A stretch of DNA of 64,000 nucleotides from Arthrobacter sp. Soil764 (GTDB lineage: Bacteria; Actinomycetota; Actinomycetes; Actinomycetales; Micrococcaceae): assembly GCF_001428075.1 (NCBI RefSeq), contig NZ_LMSI01000020.1, positions 516,154 to 580,153 on the forward strand. The letters are read 5' to 3'. The notes beneath the pieces are model-generated. The model was not told where the DNA came from and ran no database searches. It was given only the letters and a program-made list of their open reading frames with translations. Below are positions 46,517 through 54,726 of this stretch, piece by piece; within the stretch, counting starts at the first letter, position 1; every line of letters starts with the position of its first letter. Both the position numbers and the translations under genes were made by a program.

Positions 46517-48118
46517 TCAGGCGGCGTGCAGCCGCACGGCACGCCGGCGCAGCAGCAGGTAGGCCGCGACCGCGGCGGCCACCAGGAGCGCGATCAGCAG
46601 CAGCGCGATTAACGGGTTGTCCAGCCACGACGACGGCGACACAGCAGCCACCTTGGTGTGCAGCTCCTGGGTGCCGGCCGCGATTCTTGCGTTGCCATCC
46701 GCCAGTTTTCCGGCACCATCGGCAAGTTTGCCGGAGCCGTCGTCCAGCTTGGTGTTGCCGTCAGCCAGCTGGCCGGTTCCGTCGGCGAGCCGGGCGGAGC
46801 CCGATTCCAGCTGCCCCGTTCCACTGCTGAGCTTGACGGTGCCGTCGGAGAGGGCTTCCGTGCCCGCCAGCAGGCCAGGGTTTTCCGGATCTCCGTTGCC
46901 GTTGATTCCCGCGCTGAGCCTGGTGGTGCCGTCTTGGAGGTTGTTGGCGGCGTAGATCAGGCCGGGACGTTCGGGGTCGCCCGGCACGCCGTCCATTCCC
47001 ACCCGGATCTTCGCGGTGCCCTCGGCCAGCATGGAAGTACCCAGCACCACGCCGGGGTTCTGCGGGTCCGTCGCGTTGAGTTTTTCCGCCAAAGTGGCGA
47101 ATCCGGCCGTCAACCGTCCGGCGCCGCTTTTCAATTCGCCGGCTCCCGCGCTCAGCTTGGCGGTCCCGGCCTTCAGCTGCCCGGCGCCGTCGTTCAAGGC
47201 CACAGCTCCGTCATTCACTTTTGCCGCGCCGGCATCAAGCTGGACGGCGCCGGCATAGGCCCTCCGGCCTCCGTCGGCCAGTTTGGCAATCTGGTCCCTG
47301 ATCACCGCAAGCGGCACCAGGCCCTGGGGTCCGTTCGCGGCCGCTTCGAGCTGGTCCAGTCCCTGGCTGAGCGCGGCGAGCCCGTCACCTCGTGCGGGAT
47401 CGTTCCCCGCACCCGGGTAACCCTTCAGCTGGCCTGCTCCGGCTGCGAGCTGGCCGGTGCCATTCTTCAATGCTGCAGTCCCGTTGGTGAGGGTTGCGGC
47501 GCCGGCATCCAGTTGCCCGGCACCCGCAGCGAGTTGACCCGTGCCTGCAGCCAGCTGGCCCGCGCCGTCAGCAAGGTTGTTCGGCGCGTTTCCGGAAGCC
47601 GTTGGGGTCAGGGCCGCGGAAAGGGCCACCGCGCCGGTCTGAAGCTTCCGCGCGCCGTCGTCCACTTGATAGACGCCGGGCACGAGTTTGTTCAGGACGT
47701 CATTCTGCAGCTTGGTGGTACCGGCATGCAGCTTGTCCACGCCCGGCGCCAACTGGTCACGGACTCCCGAGAAGATCCTGCCGGCTCCCGACTGCAGCGC
47801 AGCGGCTCCGGCATTCAATTCGCTGCTGCCGTCCTTGACCTTGATCGAACCCTCCTTCACCTGCGATGCGCCTTGGTTCGCGGCGCCGGCTCCTGCAGCC
47901 AACTGGCCCGAGCCGACCTTGAGCTGGTTGGCCCCCGCGGCGGCTTGCTCCGCGCCGTCCATCAGCTGGGCGGCGCCATGGGAGATCTGGCCCGTGAGGT
48001 AGGTGTAAAAGGCCAGGAACAGTATCAGCAGCAGGGACAGAGCCACGATGGCAGTGGACTGGGACCGGGACCGGGGTTTGGGCTTGGCTGTTGCGATGGT
48101 TTCTGTGTGGGTCGTCAA
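46517..48118 (-). CDS. membrane protein with tandem G-x-x-L repeats (YhgE/Pip-like)
   Basis: A roughly 533-residue protein with one N-terminal helix (IVALSLLLILFLAFYTYL), one C-terminal helix (LIALLLIALLVAAAVAAYLLL) and, between them, about 430 residues of 7-residue repeats of the type (D/A)GAGQLAAGT. This plan resembles the linker of YhgE/Pip-type proteins, which tether membrane segments across the envelope. Extracytoplasmic coiled or solenoid structure is inferred. TTG at 48116-48118 has AGGAAG 8 nt upstream; the in-frame GTG at 48125-48127 would leave no spacing. Tandem TTAC-N6-GTAA palindromes lie about 110 bp upstream. Confidence 0.78.
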   Translation of the reverse strand: MTTHTETIATAKPKPRSRSQSTAIVALSLLLILFLAFYTYLTGQISHGAAQLMDGAEQAAAGANQLKVGSGQLAAGAGAANQGASQVKEGSIKVKDGSSELNAGAAALQSGAGRIFSGVRDQLAPGVDKLHAGTTKLQNDVLNKLVPGVYQVDDGARKLQTGAVALSAALTPTASGNAPNNLADGAGQLAAGTGQLAAGAGQLDAGAATLTNGTAALKNGTGQLAAGAGQLKGYPGAGNDPARGDGLAALSQGLDQLEAAANGPQGLVPLAVIRDQIAKLADGGRRAYAGAVQLDAGAAKVNDGAVALNDGAGQLKAGTAKLSAGAGELKSGAGRLTAGFATLAEKLNATDPQNPGVVLGTSMLAEGTAKIRVGMDGVPGDPERPGLIYAANNLQDGTTRLSAGINGNGDPENPGLLAGTEALSDGTVKLSSGTGQLESGSARLADGTGQLADGNTKLDDGSGKLADGAGKLADGNARIAAGTQELHTKVAAVSPSSWLDNPLIALLLIALLVAAAVAAYLLLRRRAVRLHAA

Positions 48119-48230
48119 CGCTGACACTTCCTAACTGTCCGCCGGGCGACGCTGCCCGGCGGCATAAACCGTGGTTGTTTGGCCTTCGGCAAATCCTCGT
48201 GGGTGTCCGGAGGAACGGAAGGGGAGGTTG

Positions 48231-48259
48231 TTACTGATGGGTAACTTACTCGAGAGTAA
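48231..48259. promoter_or_regulatory. tandem TetR-like operators
   Basis: TTACTGATGGGTAA (48231-48244) and TTACTCGAGAGTAA (48246-48259) are two TTAC-N6-GTAA sites, one base apart; the second is perfectly symmetric. They lie about 110-140 bp upstream of the repeat membrane protein, within the 299-bp gap before tRNA-Gln. The binding protein is not encoded nearby. Confidence 0.6.
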
Positions 48260-48426
48260 CCACACGAGGGGAGGGTGGGCAAGGGTTTTGTGGAGGAAGC
48301 CCACGGTGCCCATAGCGCCAGCGTTGACCCGATTTGTGCGAGCCGAAAGTCTCGGGTAAAGTAACTTCTCGTGCTGAGGCGCACGGAGCAGGGAAAAGCC
48401 CCTGAAAACCGGCCCGAAAGTGCCAT

Positions 48427-48498
48427 TGGGATATGGTGTAATTGGCAACACTACGGTTTCTGGTACCGTCATTCTAGGTTCGAGTCCTGGTATCCCAG
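48427..48498 (+). tRNA. tRNA-Gln (anticodon CTG)
   Basis: A 72-nt tRNA. The acceptor arms are TGGGATA/TATCCCA, the anticodon stem ACGGT/ACCGT encloses TTCTGGT (anticodon CTG), and the T arm has GGTTCGAGTCC. CCA is not encoded. Confidence 0.96.
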
Positions 48499-48627
48499 CT
48501 CTGTTTTGAAGGCTGTTTATCAGCTGAAAATCAGGAGGTTTCCGCTCGGTTCGCCGATTTGAAACCAACGCAAAGTGTGTGAAATACTCACTGAGCTTGA
48601 GCGGCGGAAACGCTGCTAAAAGTACCT

Positions 48628-48703
48628 GGCCCCATCGTATAGCGGCCTAGTACGCCGCCCTCTCACGGCGGTAACGCGGGTTCGAATCCCGCTGGGGTCA
48701 CCA
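48628..48703 (+). tRNA. tRNA-Glu (anticodon CTC)
   Basis: A 76-nt tRNA with encoded CCA. The acceptor arms are GGCCCCA/TGGGGTC, the anticodon stem CCGCC/GGCGG encloses CTCTCAC (anticodon CTC), and the T arm has GCGGGTTCGAATCCCGC. Confidence 0.97.
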
Positions 48704-48706
48704 TCG

Positions 48707-48741
48707 AAATGGTCCCGGGCAACAGCCCGGGACCATTTTTT
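48707..48741 (+). terminator. terminator of the tRNA-Gln/Glu unit
   Basis: AAATGGTCCCGGGC (48707-48720) pairs with GCCCGGGACCATTT (48725-48738) around AACA, followed by a T run to 48741. Confidence 0.93.
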
Positions 48742-48821
48742 CGTTAAAACTGCGCAGACCTCGCGGATGCGTTGAGGGGCTCGGCCTACCTTGGACCGTA
48801 GGTTCGGGCGTGGGGGAAAAT

Positions 48822-49874
48822 ATGCTGGGAAAACGTTTTGCCGAGAGCAAGAATTCGTTGAATGCGATCCGATTGGGTCTCGCAGCCCTTGTGATCGTTT
48901 CTCATTCATGGTGGCTCGGAGGATACGGTCCGGAGCCTGCACCAGGGGGAGTCAAACTAGGCAGTTGGGCAGTTCTTGGCTTCTTCGGGATTTCCGGGTA
49001 CCTAATCACCCGGAGCAGGATGCGGGTTGCGGCAAGCGACTACTGGCTCGCGCGCTTCCTGAGAATCTTTCCCGGCCTTGTAAGCTGCGTCGCAGCAGTA
49101 GCGTTTGTCATTGCCCCACTCACGGCAGTGTTGACTGGGCGACGCTATTGGTTTCCCGATGCAATACTCTACTTTGCCAGCAACTTGTCCGCCGGGCTCC
49201 CAGGGGTGGCCGTAGGAGGCATTCCAGGATCATTGGAGGGATTACCCGATCCGCGCCTGTGGAATGGGCCACTATGGACCTTGTTCTGGGAGATCGCCTG
49301 CTACATACTGATCGGCGTTTTGTTTCTCGCGTTTAGATCAGAGTTGGCGCGGGTGGCCGTGCTCTGTCTCTTCTTCGCGGGAACGGTTGCCTTATTTGCC
49401 GTTGATGCGGGATGGGCCTCCCCGCCAACCCCTTATGATTGGCCACTTGTGCCCGTGACCACCTTTCTCGCTGGATCGCTGGTGTTTTTGTTTCAAGACT
49501 GGATCCCAGTGGGACGCAAAACGGTGTGCCTGTCCACTGCCCTCGTTGTGTTGGTTGCTTCGCTGGGTTACGCGCAGTCGCTCGTCCATATACCTCTGTC
49601 GGTCTTCCTGTTGTCTGGCTCATTGCATCTGCCGCTATCAACTGTCGGTTCACGTTTCGATATCTCGTTTGGCGTGTATATCTATGGGTGGCCGATGCAA
49701 CAGGTACTTGCGTCTGGCGGTCTTCATACTGCGGTTCCGCCCGAACTGTTCGCCATAGCTGCACTTTTACTGGTTGCTCCCATAGCCTGGCTCTCGTGCC
49801 GCTACGTGGAGTTACCAGCACGAGTGTGGCTGCGACGCCGGAAAGATCGAGCCTCCGCTCCTCAACTGGCATGA
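48822..49874 (+). CDS. acyltransferase family (type 3) membrane protein
   Basis: A roughly 350-residue integral membrane protein with about ten helices. The catalytic pattern R-x10-H of acyltransferase-3 proteins is seen in NAIRLGLAALVIVSHSWW (about residues 14-31). Such enzymes O-acylate sugars of exopolysaccharide or cell wall. Codon use differs from the neighbours, with codons such as TTA, ATA and AGA, and the gene follows tRNA-Glu directly, suggesting acquisition. GGGGGA lies 4 nt before the ATG; a GTG at 48810 is an alternative start. Confidence 0.82.
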   Translation: MLGKRFAESKNSLNAIRLGLAALVIVSHSWWLGGYGPEPAPGGVKLGSWAVLGFFGISGYLITRSRMRVAASDYWLARFLRIFPGLVSCVAAVAFVIAPLTAVLTGRRYWFPDAILYFASNLSAGLPGVAVGGIPGSLEGLPDPRLWNGPLWTLFWEIACYILIGVLFLAFRSELARVAVLCLFFAGTVALFAVDAGWASPPTPYDWPLVPVTTFLAGSLVFLFQDWIPVGRKTVCLSTALVVLVASLGYAQSLVHIPLSVFLLSGSLHLPLSTVGSRFDISFGVYIYGWPMQQVLASGGLHTAVPPELFAIAALLLVAPIAWLSCRYVELPARVWLRRRKDRASAPQLA

Positions 49875-49881
49875 TATTGCT

Positions 49882-51648
49882 GTGACCTCCCATGACGAGC
49901 ATGGCCGCCCCGCCCAGCCGGTGCCGCACGCGATGGCGGCGGTAACCCTGCTGGAAGAAGTCCGCAGCGGACTGGACGACGTTGCGCTGCCGCTGGCCTT
50001 GCCGGGGGCAGACCAGGCACGCCGCGAAACGTCAGCCGCAAGGGCACAATTGGACGACTACATCCTCCCGCGGTACCGCAGCCTGGACGCCCCGCTGCTG
50101 GCCGTCGTGGGCGGTTCCACGGGCGCCGGCAAATCCACCCTGGTGAACGGACTCGTGGGGCATCCTGTCACACGGGCGGGCGCCATTAGGCCCACCACCC
50201 GCCAGCCCATCCTGCTGCACAACCCCGTAGAGGGAACCTGGTTCGAGGGCCAGCGGGTCCTGCCCGGACTGAGCCGGATCCGCGGCACCCTGGCCGGCAG
50301 CCCCGTGGCGGGAGGCGCCATGCCGGAGCAACGGGAAGCCTCCTCGCTGGTGTTGCTGGCCGATCCGGCGGTACCGGCCGGCATCGCCCTCCTCGACGCT
50401 CCTGACGTCGACTCCATTTCAGACCAGAACCGCCTGCTCGCCGGACAGCTGCTGGCCGCCGCGGACCTATGGGTGTTCGTCACCACGGCCAACCGGTATG
50501 CGGATGCCGTTCCCTGGAAGCTCCTCCTGGACGCCGCCGCGCGTGACATCACGGTGGCGGTAGTGCTGGACCGGGTTCCCCGTGGCGCCGAGGAAGAGGT
50601 GAGCCAAGACCTCCGGGGCCTGCTCGACCGGGAGGGCCTCGCCGGAAGCCGGCTGTTCATCATCGCCGAGACAGCCCTGGATCCGCACGGCATGCTCCCG
50701 CCCCGGGCTGTCACCGAGCTCAGGGACTGGCTCGGTTCCCTTGCCGCCGATGCTGCCGGCCGGGCCGAGGTGGCCCGCCGCACTTTGAACGGGACGGTCC
50801 GCGCCCTGGCCCTCCGTATTCCGGACATCGCCGGCGCCGTCCGTGAGCAGGAGCTGGCCGCCGTGCGCCTCGAGGCCGATGCCGTGGCAGCGTATGAAGA
50901 TGCGGCCACCCGCATCCTTGACGCCACCCGCGACGGAGCACTCCTGCGGGGCGAAGTGCTGGCCCGGTGGCAGGACTTTGTGGGTACCGGTGAATTCTTT
51001 CGCACAGTTGAGCAGAACGTGGGCCGGTTCCGGGACCGGCTGGGAGCCTTCTTCCGCGGTGAACCGGCCCCGGCCGTCCGGGTGGAGGCCGCCATCGAAA
51101 CCGGCCTCCAGGCAGTCATCGTGGACGAGGCCGCCAATGCGGCGGAGGACACCGACCAGCGGTGGCGGTCAGACCCTGCCGGCCGGCAGCTGCTGGGTCC
51201 GGACGATCTGTCCGGGACCACGCCCGGGTTCGCCGACCGGGCCGCAGCGGAAATTCGGGCATGGCAGGAAGCCCTCATGGAGCTCATCCAAACCGAAGGC
51301 CAGGGAAAGCGGACCCAGGCGCGGTGGCTGTCGTTTGGCATCAACGGCCTCGGCGCTGCGCTGATGATCGTGGTGTTCTCTACCACTGCCGGCCTGACTG
51401 GACTGGAGATTGGTGTTGCGGGCGGTACCGCCGTCGTGGGCCAGCGCCTGCTGGAGGCGGTCTTCGGCGAGGACGCCGTGCGCCGCATGGCCGACAAAGC
51501 CCGTGAGGACCTGGCCGTGCGCTGCCGGAACCTGCTGGCGGACGAGCAGCAGAAGTTCCTGCAGCGGCTGCCGGAAGGTAATCCCGCCCTTGCGCAACGT
51601 CTTGCTGCCCAGGCCGGGGAGCTGGCACGGCTGGCGGAGGCCGCGTGA
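49882..51648 (+). CDS. dynamin-like GTPase, first of a tandem pair
   Basis: A 588-residue GTPase. The P-loop GGSTGAGKST is at about residues 76-85, a switch I-like stretch RPTTRQPILL follows, and the G3 position reads LLDAPDVDS (about 171-179), not DxxG. A canonical N/TKxD is not seen (VVLDRVPRGAEEE at that place). Two hydrophobic segments lie at about 482-530 (ALMIVVFSTTAGLTGLEIGVAGGTAVVG). It overlaps the second GTPase by 4 nt. The plan resembles the actinobacterial dynamin-like pairs such as Streptomyces DynA/DynB; that link is inference. Confidence 0.8.
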   Translation: MTSHDEHGRPAQPVPHAMAAVTLLEEVRSGLDDVALPLALPGADQARRETSAARAQLDDYILPRYRSLDAPLLAVVGGSTGAGKSTLVNGLVGHPVTRAGAIRPTTRQPILLHNPVEGTWFEGQRVLPGLSRIRGTLAGSPVAGGAMPEQREASSLVLLADPAVPAGIALLDAPDVDSISDQNRLLAGQLLAAADLWVFVTTANRYADAVPWKLLLDAAARDITVAVVLDRVPRGAEEEVSQDLRGLLDREGLAGSRLFIIAETALDPHGMLPPRAVTELRDWLGSLAADAAGRAEVARRTLNGTVRALALRIPDIAGAVREQELAAVRLEADAVAAYEDAATRILDATRDGALLRGEVLARWQDFVGTGEFFRTVEQNVGRFRDRLGAFFRGEPAPAVRVEAAIETGLQAVIVDEAANAAEDTDQRWRSDPAGRQLLGPDDLSGTTPGFADRAAAEIRAWQEALMELIQTEGQGKRTQARWLSFGINGLGAALMIVVFSTTAGLTGLEIGVAGGTAVVGQRLLEAVFGEDAVRRMADKAREDLAVRCRNLLADEQQKFLQRLPEGNPALAQRLAAQAGELARLAEAA

Positions 51649-53261
51649 GCCGCCACAGCGGGGCGAAGGATTCCTCGCGGCTTGATGCCAGGCTCCAAGC
51701 GCTCCAGGACGCCCGGGAGCTGGGGGAGGGGGTCCTGCCGGACCAGTCACTGCAGGAAGCATTCGACGTCCTGGAGCGCGCAAGTTCCCGCCGTTCATTG
51801 TCCGGTGACCACACTGTGGTGGGGTTCTTCGGGGCGACCGGCAGCGGCAAGTCCTCGCTCTTCAACGCCGTCAGCGGCGCCGAGATTGCGACGGCGGCGG
51901 CCCGCCGTCCGACCACATCGGAACCTCTGGCGGGCGTTTGGGGAGCGGCAGGAAGCGAAGCGCTCCTCGACTGGCTGGAAGTGGGAAACCGCCATCACGC
52001 CGCGCCTGTGGACGGTTTCGCCGATGAACAGACCGGGCTGATCCTGCTGGATCTCCCGGACTTCGACTCCACCCGCGCTGCCAACCGCGAGATCGTGCAG
52101 CGGATGGTGGGCATGGTGGACGTCCTGGTGTGGGTGCTGGACCCGCAGAAATATGCCGATGCCGCCGTCCACAACGGGTTCCTGGCGCCGCATGCCTCGC
52201 ACGGGGCGGTCACGCTTGTGGTGCTGAACCAGGTGGACCGGCTGCCCGAACGCGATGTGCGGCCGGTGCTCGACTCGCTGCATGCAATCCTTTCAAGTGA
52301 AGGGCTGGGGCAGGTGCGCGTCCTCGCGTCATCGGCAGTGACGGGAGCAGGGATTGGGGAAGTGCGTGCGGCGATCCGCAAGGTGGCTGTCCAGCGGCAG
52401 GCCCAGTCCCGGCGGCTGGAGGCAGACATCACCAAGGCTGCGGAGGACCTGCGGGGCGCGGCCGGCGACGGTGAGGCGGCGGGCGTCCGGAACGCAGCCA
52501 GGACCCGGCTCGCCGAGGAGCTGGCCGTGGCAGCGAACGTGCCTGCTGTGGTGCGGGCCGTGGGGCAGTCCTACCGGCTGGAGTCCGTCCGGCGCACCGG
52601 CTGGCCGGTGACCCGCTGGCTCTCCAGGTTCCGCGCAGACCCACTGCGCCGGCTCAATCTCCGCAGGGATTCCCCTGCAGGCGTGAACAGGACCTCGCTG
52701 CCGCCCGCGGGCGCGCCGGAGCGGGCGCGGACGGATGCAGCCGTCAGGGATTTTGCGGATACAGCCAGCGAGGGAGCACCGGGCCCCTGGCGGGCAGCGA
52801 TCCGGGGGGCTGCCAGGGCCGGCCGGGAACGGCTGCCCGATGCGCTGGACCAGGCCATCGCCGGAACAGACCTCGGGGCCAACCGCAAGGCGTGGTGGTG
52901 GGGCGCATTCAACATCGTGCAGTGGCTGGCGCTGCTGACGGTGCTCGGTGGCCTGGGCTGGCTTGCTGTCCTGGCCGGCCTGGCCTACCTTCAGCTGCCG
53001 GTGCCGGAAGTGCCACGCGTGGAAGGCTGGCCAATTCCCACCCTGATGATCGTCTTCGGCCTGGTGCTGGGGATCTTCCTGGCCGTCACCGGCCGTTTCA
53101 TCGCGGCCGGAGCTGCCCGGGCGCGGTCAGCAAGGGCACGACGGCGGCTGAACAGCGCCGTCGCAGCCGCGGCGGAGGAGCTGGTGGTGGCGCCTGTGGA
53201 GAAGGAAATTGCCAGGCTGGCAGCCTTCAACAAGGCGCTGCAGAAAGCAGCGCGGTCCTAG
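51645..53261 (+). CDS. dynamin-like GTPase, second of a tandem pair
   Basis: A 538-residue GTPase. The P-loop GATGSGKSS is at about residues 64-72, ARRPTTSEPLAGVW is the switch I region, G3 reads LLDLPDFDS (about 134-142) and G4 is VVLNQVDRLPE (about 192), so nucleotide recognition is better kept than in its partner. Two or more helices lie at about 420-485 (IVQWLALLTVLGGLGWLAVLAGLAYL and LMIVFGLVLGIFLAV). It starts at GTG within the end of the first GTPase gene. A shared membrane-remodelling or septation role is possible. Confidence 0.82.
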   Translation: MSRHSGAKDSSRLDARLQALQDARELGEGVLPDQSLQEAFDVLERASSRRSLSGDHTVVGFFGATGSGKSSLFNAVSGAEIATAAARRPTTSEPLAGVWGAAGSEALLDWLEVGNRHHAAPVDGFADEQTGLILLDLPDFDSTRAANREIVQRMVGMVDVLVWVLDPQKYADAAVHNGFLAPHASHGAVTLVVLNQVDRLPERDVRPVLDSLHAILSSEGLGQVRVLASSAVTGAGIGEVRAAIRKVAVQRQAQSRRLEADITKAAEDLRGAAGDGEAAGVRNAARTRLAEELAVAANVPAVVRAVGQSYRLESVRRTGWPVTRWLSRFRADPLRRLNLRRDSPAGVNRTSLPPAGAPERARTDAAVRDFADTASEGAPGPWRAAIRGAARAGRERLPDALDQAIAGTDLGANRKAWWWGAFNIVQWLALLTVLGGLGWLAVLAGLAYLQLPVPEVPRVEGWPIPTLMIVFGLVLGIFLAVTGRFIAAGAARARSARARRRLNSAVAAAAEELVVAPVEKEIARLAAFNKALQKAARS

Positions 53262-53286
53262 GTCTGCCAGCTGCTCTCGTGGCGAC

Positions 53287-53832
53287 CTAGCCGGCGGCGA
53301 GGGCGGCCGCGGCATCACGGACCTTAATCAGGGTGCGCAGATTGCGCGTGGTGGTTGCGGTCTTGAATTTGGTTTTCGCGCTGATCTTGCTGAAAGGGCT
53401 GTCCAGGGTTCCGCCCGCGGGGGCCAGCCAGGCCAGCGCCTCCGGCCCCAGCCGCCGCTGCTCCTGGCCCTCAAGGGCAGACCCCGCGGCCTCCAGTTCA
53501 TCGAGGACCGGGATGTCCGAGGACAAGGTGATGTAGGTGTGGGTGGACCTGTCGTCTTCCGGATAGGGGCAGTCATCCACCAGCTGGGCCACCCGCGCAG
53601 CCTCAAGGACCACAACCCACGCTTCGTAGCCGAAGGCGGCCCGGAGGCACTTTTCGCACTCCTGCTTAACGGCTGCGGCATCCAGGGTGCTGCTGAGTAC
53701 CACATTTCCGCTGGCCAGGAGGGTCTTTGCGTCCGTGAAGCCGCAGGTCTTCAGGGCGTCCCGCAGGTCCGCCATTCTGATATTGATTCCGCCGACGTTG
53801 ATGCCGCGGAGGAACACCGCATAGCTTCCCAT
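53287..53832 (-). CDS. DUF1697 domain-containing protein
   Basis: A 181-residue protein of the DUF1697 family, recognised by YAVFLRGINVGGINIRMADLRDALKTCGF (residues 3-31), the segment TLLASGNVVLSS and the C-terminal TTTRNLRTLIKV. Its function is unknown; the fold is ferredoxin-like. The ATG at 53830-53832 is 6 nt after TAGGCT, favouring a leaderless transcript; a GTG two codons upstream is possible. Confidence 0.88.
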   Translation of the reverse strand: MGSYAVFLRGINVGGINIRMADLRDALKTCGFTDAKTLLASGNVVLSSTLDAAAVKQECEKCLRAAFGYEAWVVVLEAARVAQLVDDCPYPEDDRSTHTYITLSSDIPVLDELEAAGSALEGQEQRRLGPEALAWLAPAGGTLDSPFSKISAKTKFKTATTTRNLRTLIKVRDAAAALAAG

Positions 53833-53838
53833 GGGCAC

Positions 53839-53844
53839 AGCCTA
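53839..53844 (-). promoter_or_regulatory. -10 box, probable leaderless promoter of the DUF1697 gene
   Basis: TAGGCT on the minus strand is followed by 6 nt and the ATG. Confidence 0.5.
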
Positions 53845-53893
53845 ACGGCCGAAAGTCCGGTGGGACCGGAATGGCCTGGCCGGTGTTCCTGCC

Positions 53894-54613
53894 CTAGTCG
53901 TTGTTCTTGCGCAGGGCCTCGGTGAGGATGCGCCCGGCGTTGCAGACCACTTCCGCATGCAGGCGCCCGGGCTGGCGGGTCAGCCGCTCAATGGGGCCGG
54001 AAATGGAGACCGCGGCAATCACCCTGCCGGACGGACCCCGAACCGGCGCCGAGACGGAGGCGACCCCCGGCTCGCGCTCGCCCAGGCTCTGTCCCCAGCC
54101 CCGGCGTCGTACTCCTGCCAGGACGGTGGGCGTGAAACGGGCTGACTGCAGGCCCTCAAGGAGCCGGTCGTGGTCCTCCCAGGCGAGCAGGACCTGCGCG
54201 GCGGAGCCGGCTTTCATGGACAATTGGGTGCCGACGGGAATGGTGTCGCGCAGTCCGATGGGGCGCTCGGCGGATGCGACACAAACGCGCCAGTCACCCT
54301 GCCGGCGGAAGATCTGGGCACTTTCGCCGGTGGCATCACGCAACTGCATCAGCACGGGGCCCGCGGAAGCGATCAGGCGGTCCTCGCCGGCGGCGGAGGC
54401 GAGCTCAACGAGCCTGCTGCCCAGCACGAACCGGCCCTGGATGTCGCGGCTTACCAGCCGGTGGTGGACCAGTGCCAAAGCGAGGCGGTGGACAGTGGGC
54501 CGGGCCAGGCCGGTTGCGGCCACCAGCTGCGCCAGCGTGGTGGGGCCGGCCTCGAGGGCATCAAGCACCTGGGCCGCTTTATCAATGACACCGACTCCAC
54601 TAGAATTGTCCAT
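53894..54613 (-). CDS. IclR family transcriptional regulator, LtbR-like
   Basis: A 239-residue regulator. The N-terminal winged helix (VIDKAAQVLDALEAGPTTLAQLVAATGLARPTVHRLALAL, about residues 8-47) and the C-terminal effector domain with SVSAPVRGPSGRVIAAVSISGPIERL match IclR. It is divergent from leuCD, with a shared 113-bp region containing a palindrome. In Corynebacterium glutamicum the IclR protein LtbR sits in this position and represses leuB and leuCD; the same role is inferred here. The open frame continues across the promoter, so MDNSSGVGVI is taken as the start. Confidence 0.9.
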   Translation of the reverse strand: MDNSSGVGVIDKAAQVLDALEAGPTTLAQLVAATGLARPTVHRLALALVHHRLVSRDIQGRFVLGSRLVELASAAGEDRLIASAGPVLMQLRDATGESAQIFRRQGDWRVCVASAERPIGLRDTIPVGTQLSMKAGSAAQVLLAWEDHDRLLEGLQSARFTPTVLAGVRRRGWGQSLGEREPGVASVSAPVRGPSGRVIAAVSISGPIERLTRQPGRLHAEVVCNAGRILTEALRKNND

Positions 54614-54627
54614 GTAATGATATTGCC

Positions 54628-54644
54628 GTCTCAATATCTGAGAT
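54628..54644. promoter_or_regulatory. candidate LtbR-like operator between the IclR gene and leuC
   Basis: GTCTCAATATCTGAGAT has the same GTCTC-N6-TGAGAY layout as the site before ilvD. It lies 14 bp from the IclR start codon, within the divergent promoter region. Confidence 0.7.
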
Positions 54645-54726
54645 GCAAATCTTTCGGCTGGCGCAGTACGGAGTCGTCCTGATTCAGTTGGACTAATCAG
54701 CCAAACAGCAGTGAAGGGAGATGGCC

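Noticed and set aside
48822-49874. Genomic island or prophage next to the tRNA genes
   Set aside because: No integrase, phage gene or duplicated tRNA end was seen; only the single acyltransferase is unusual.
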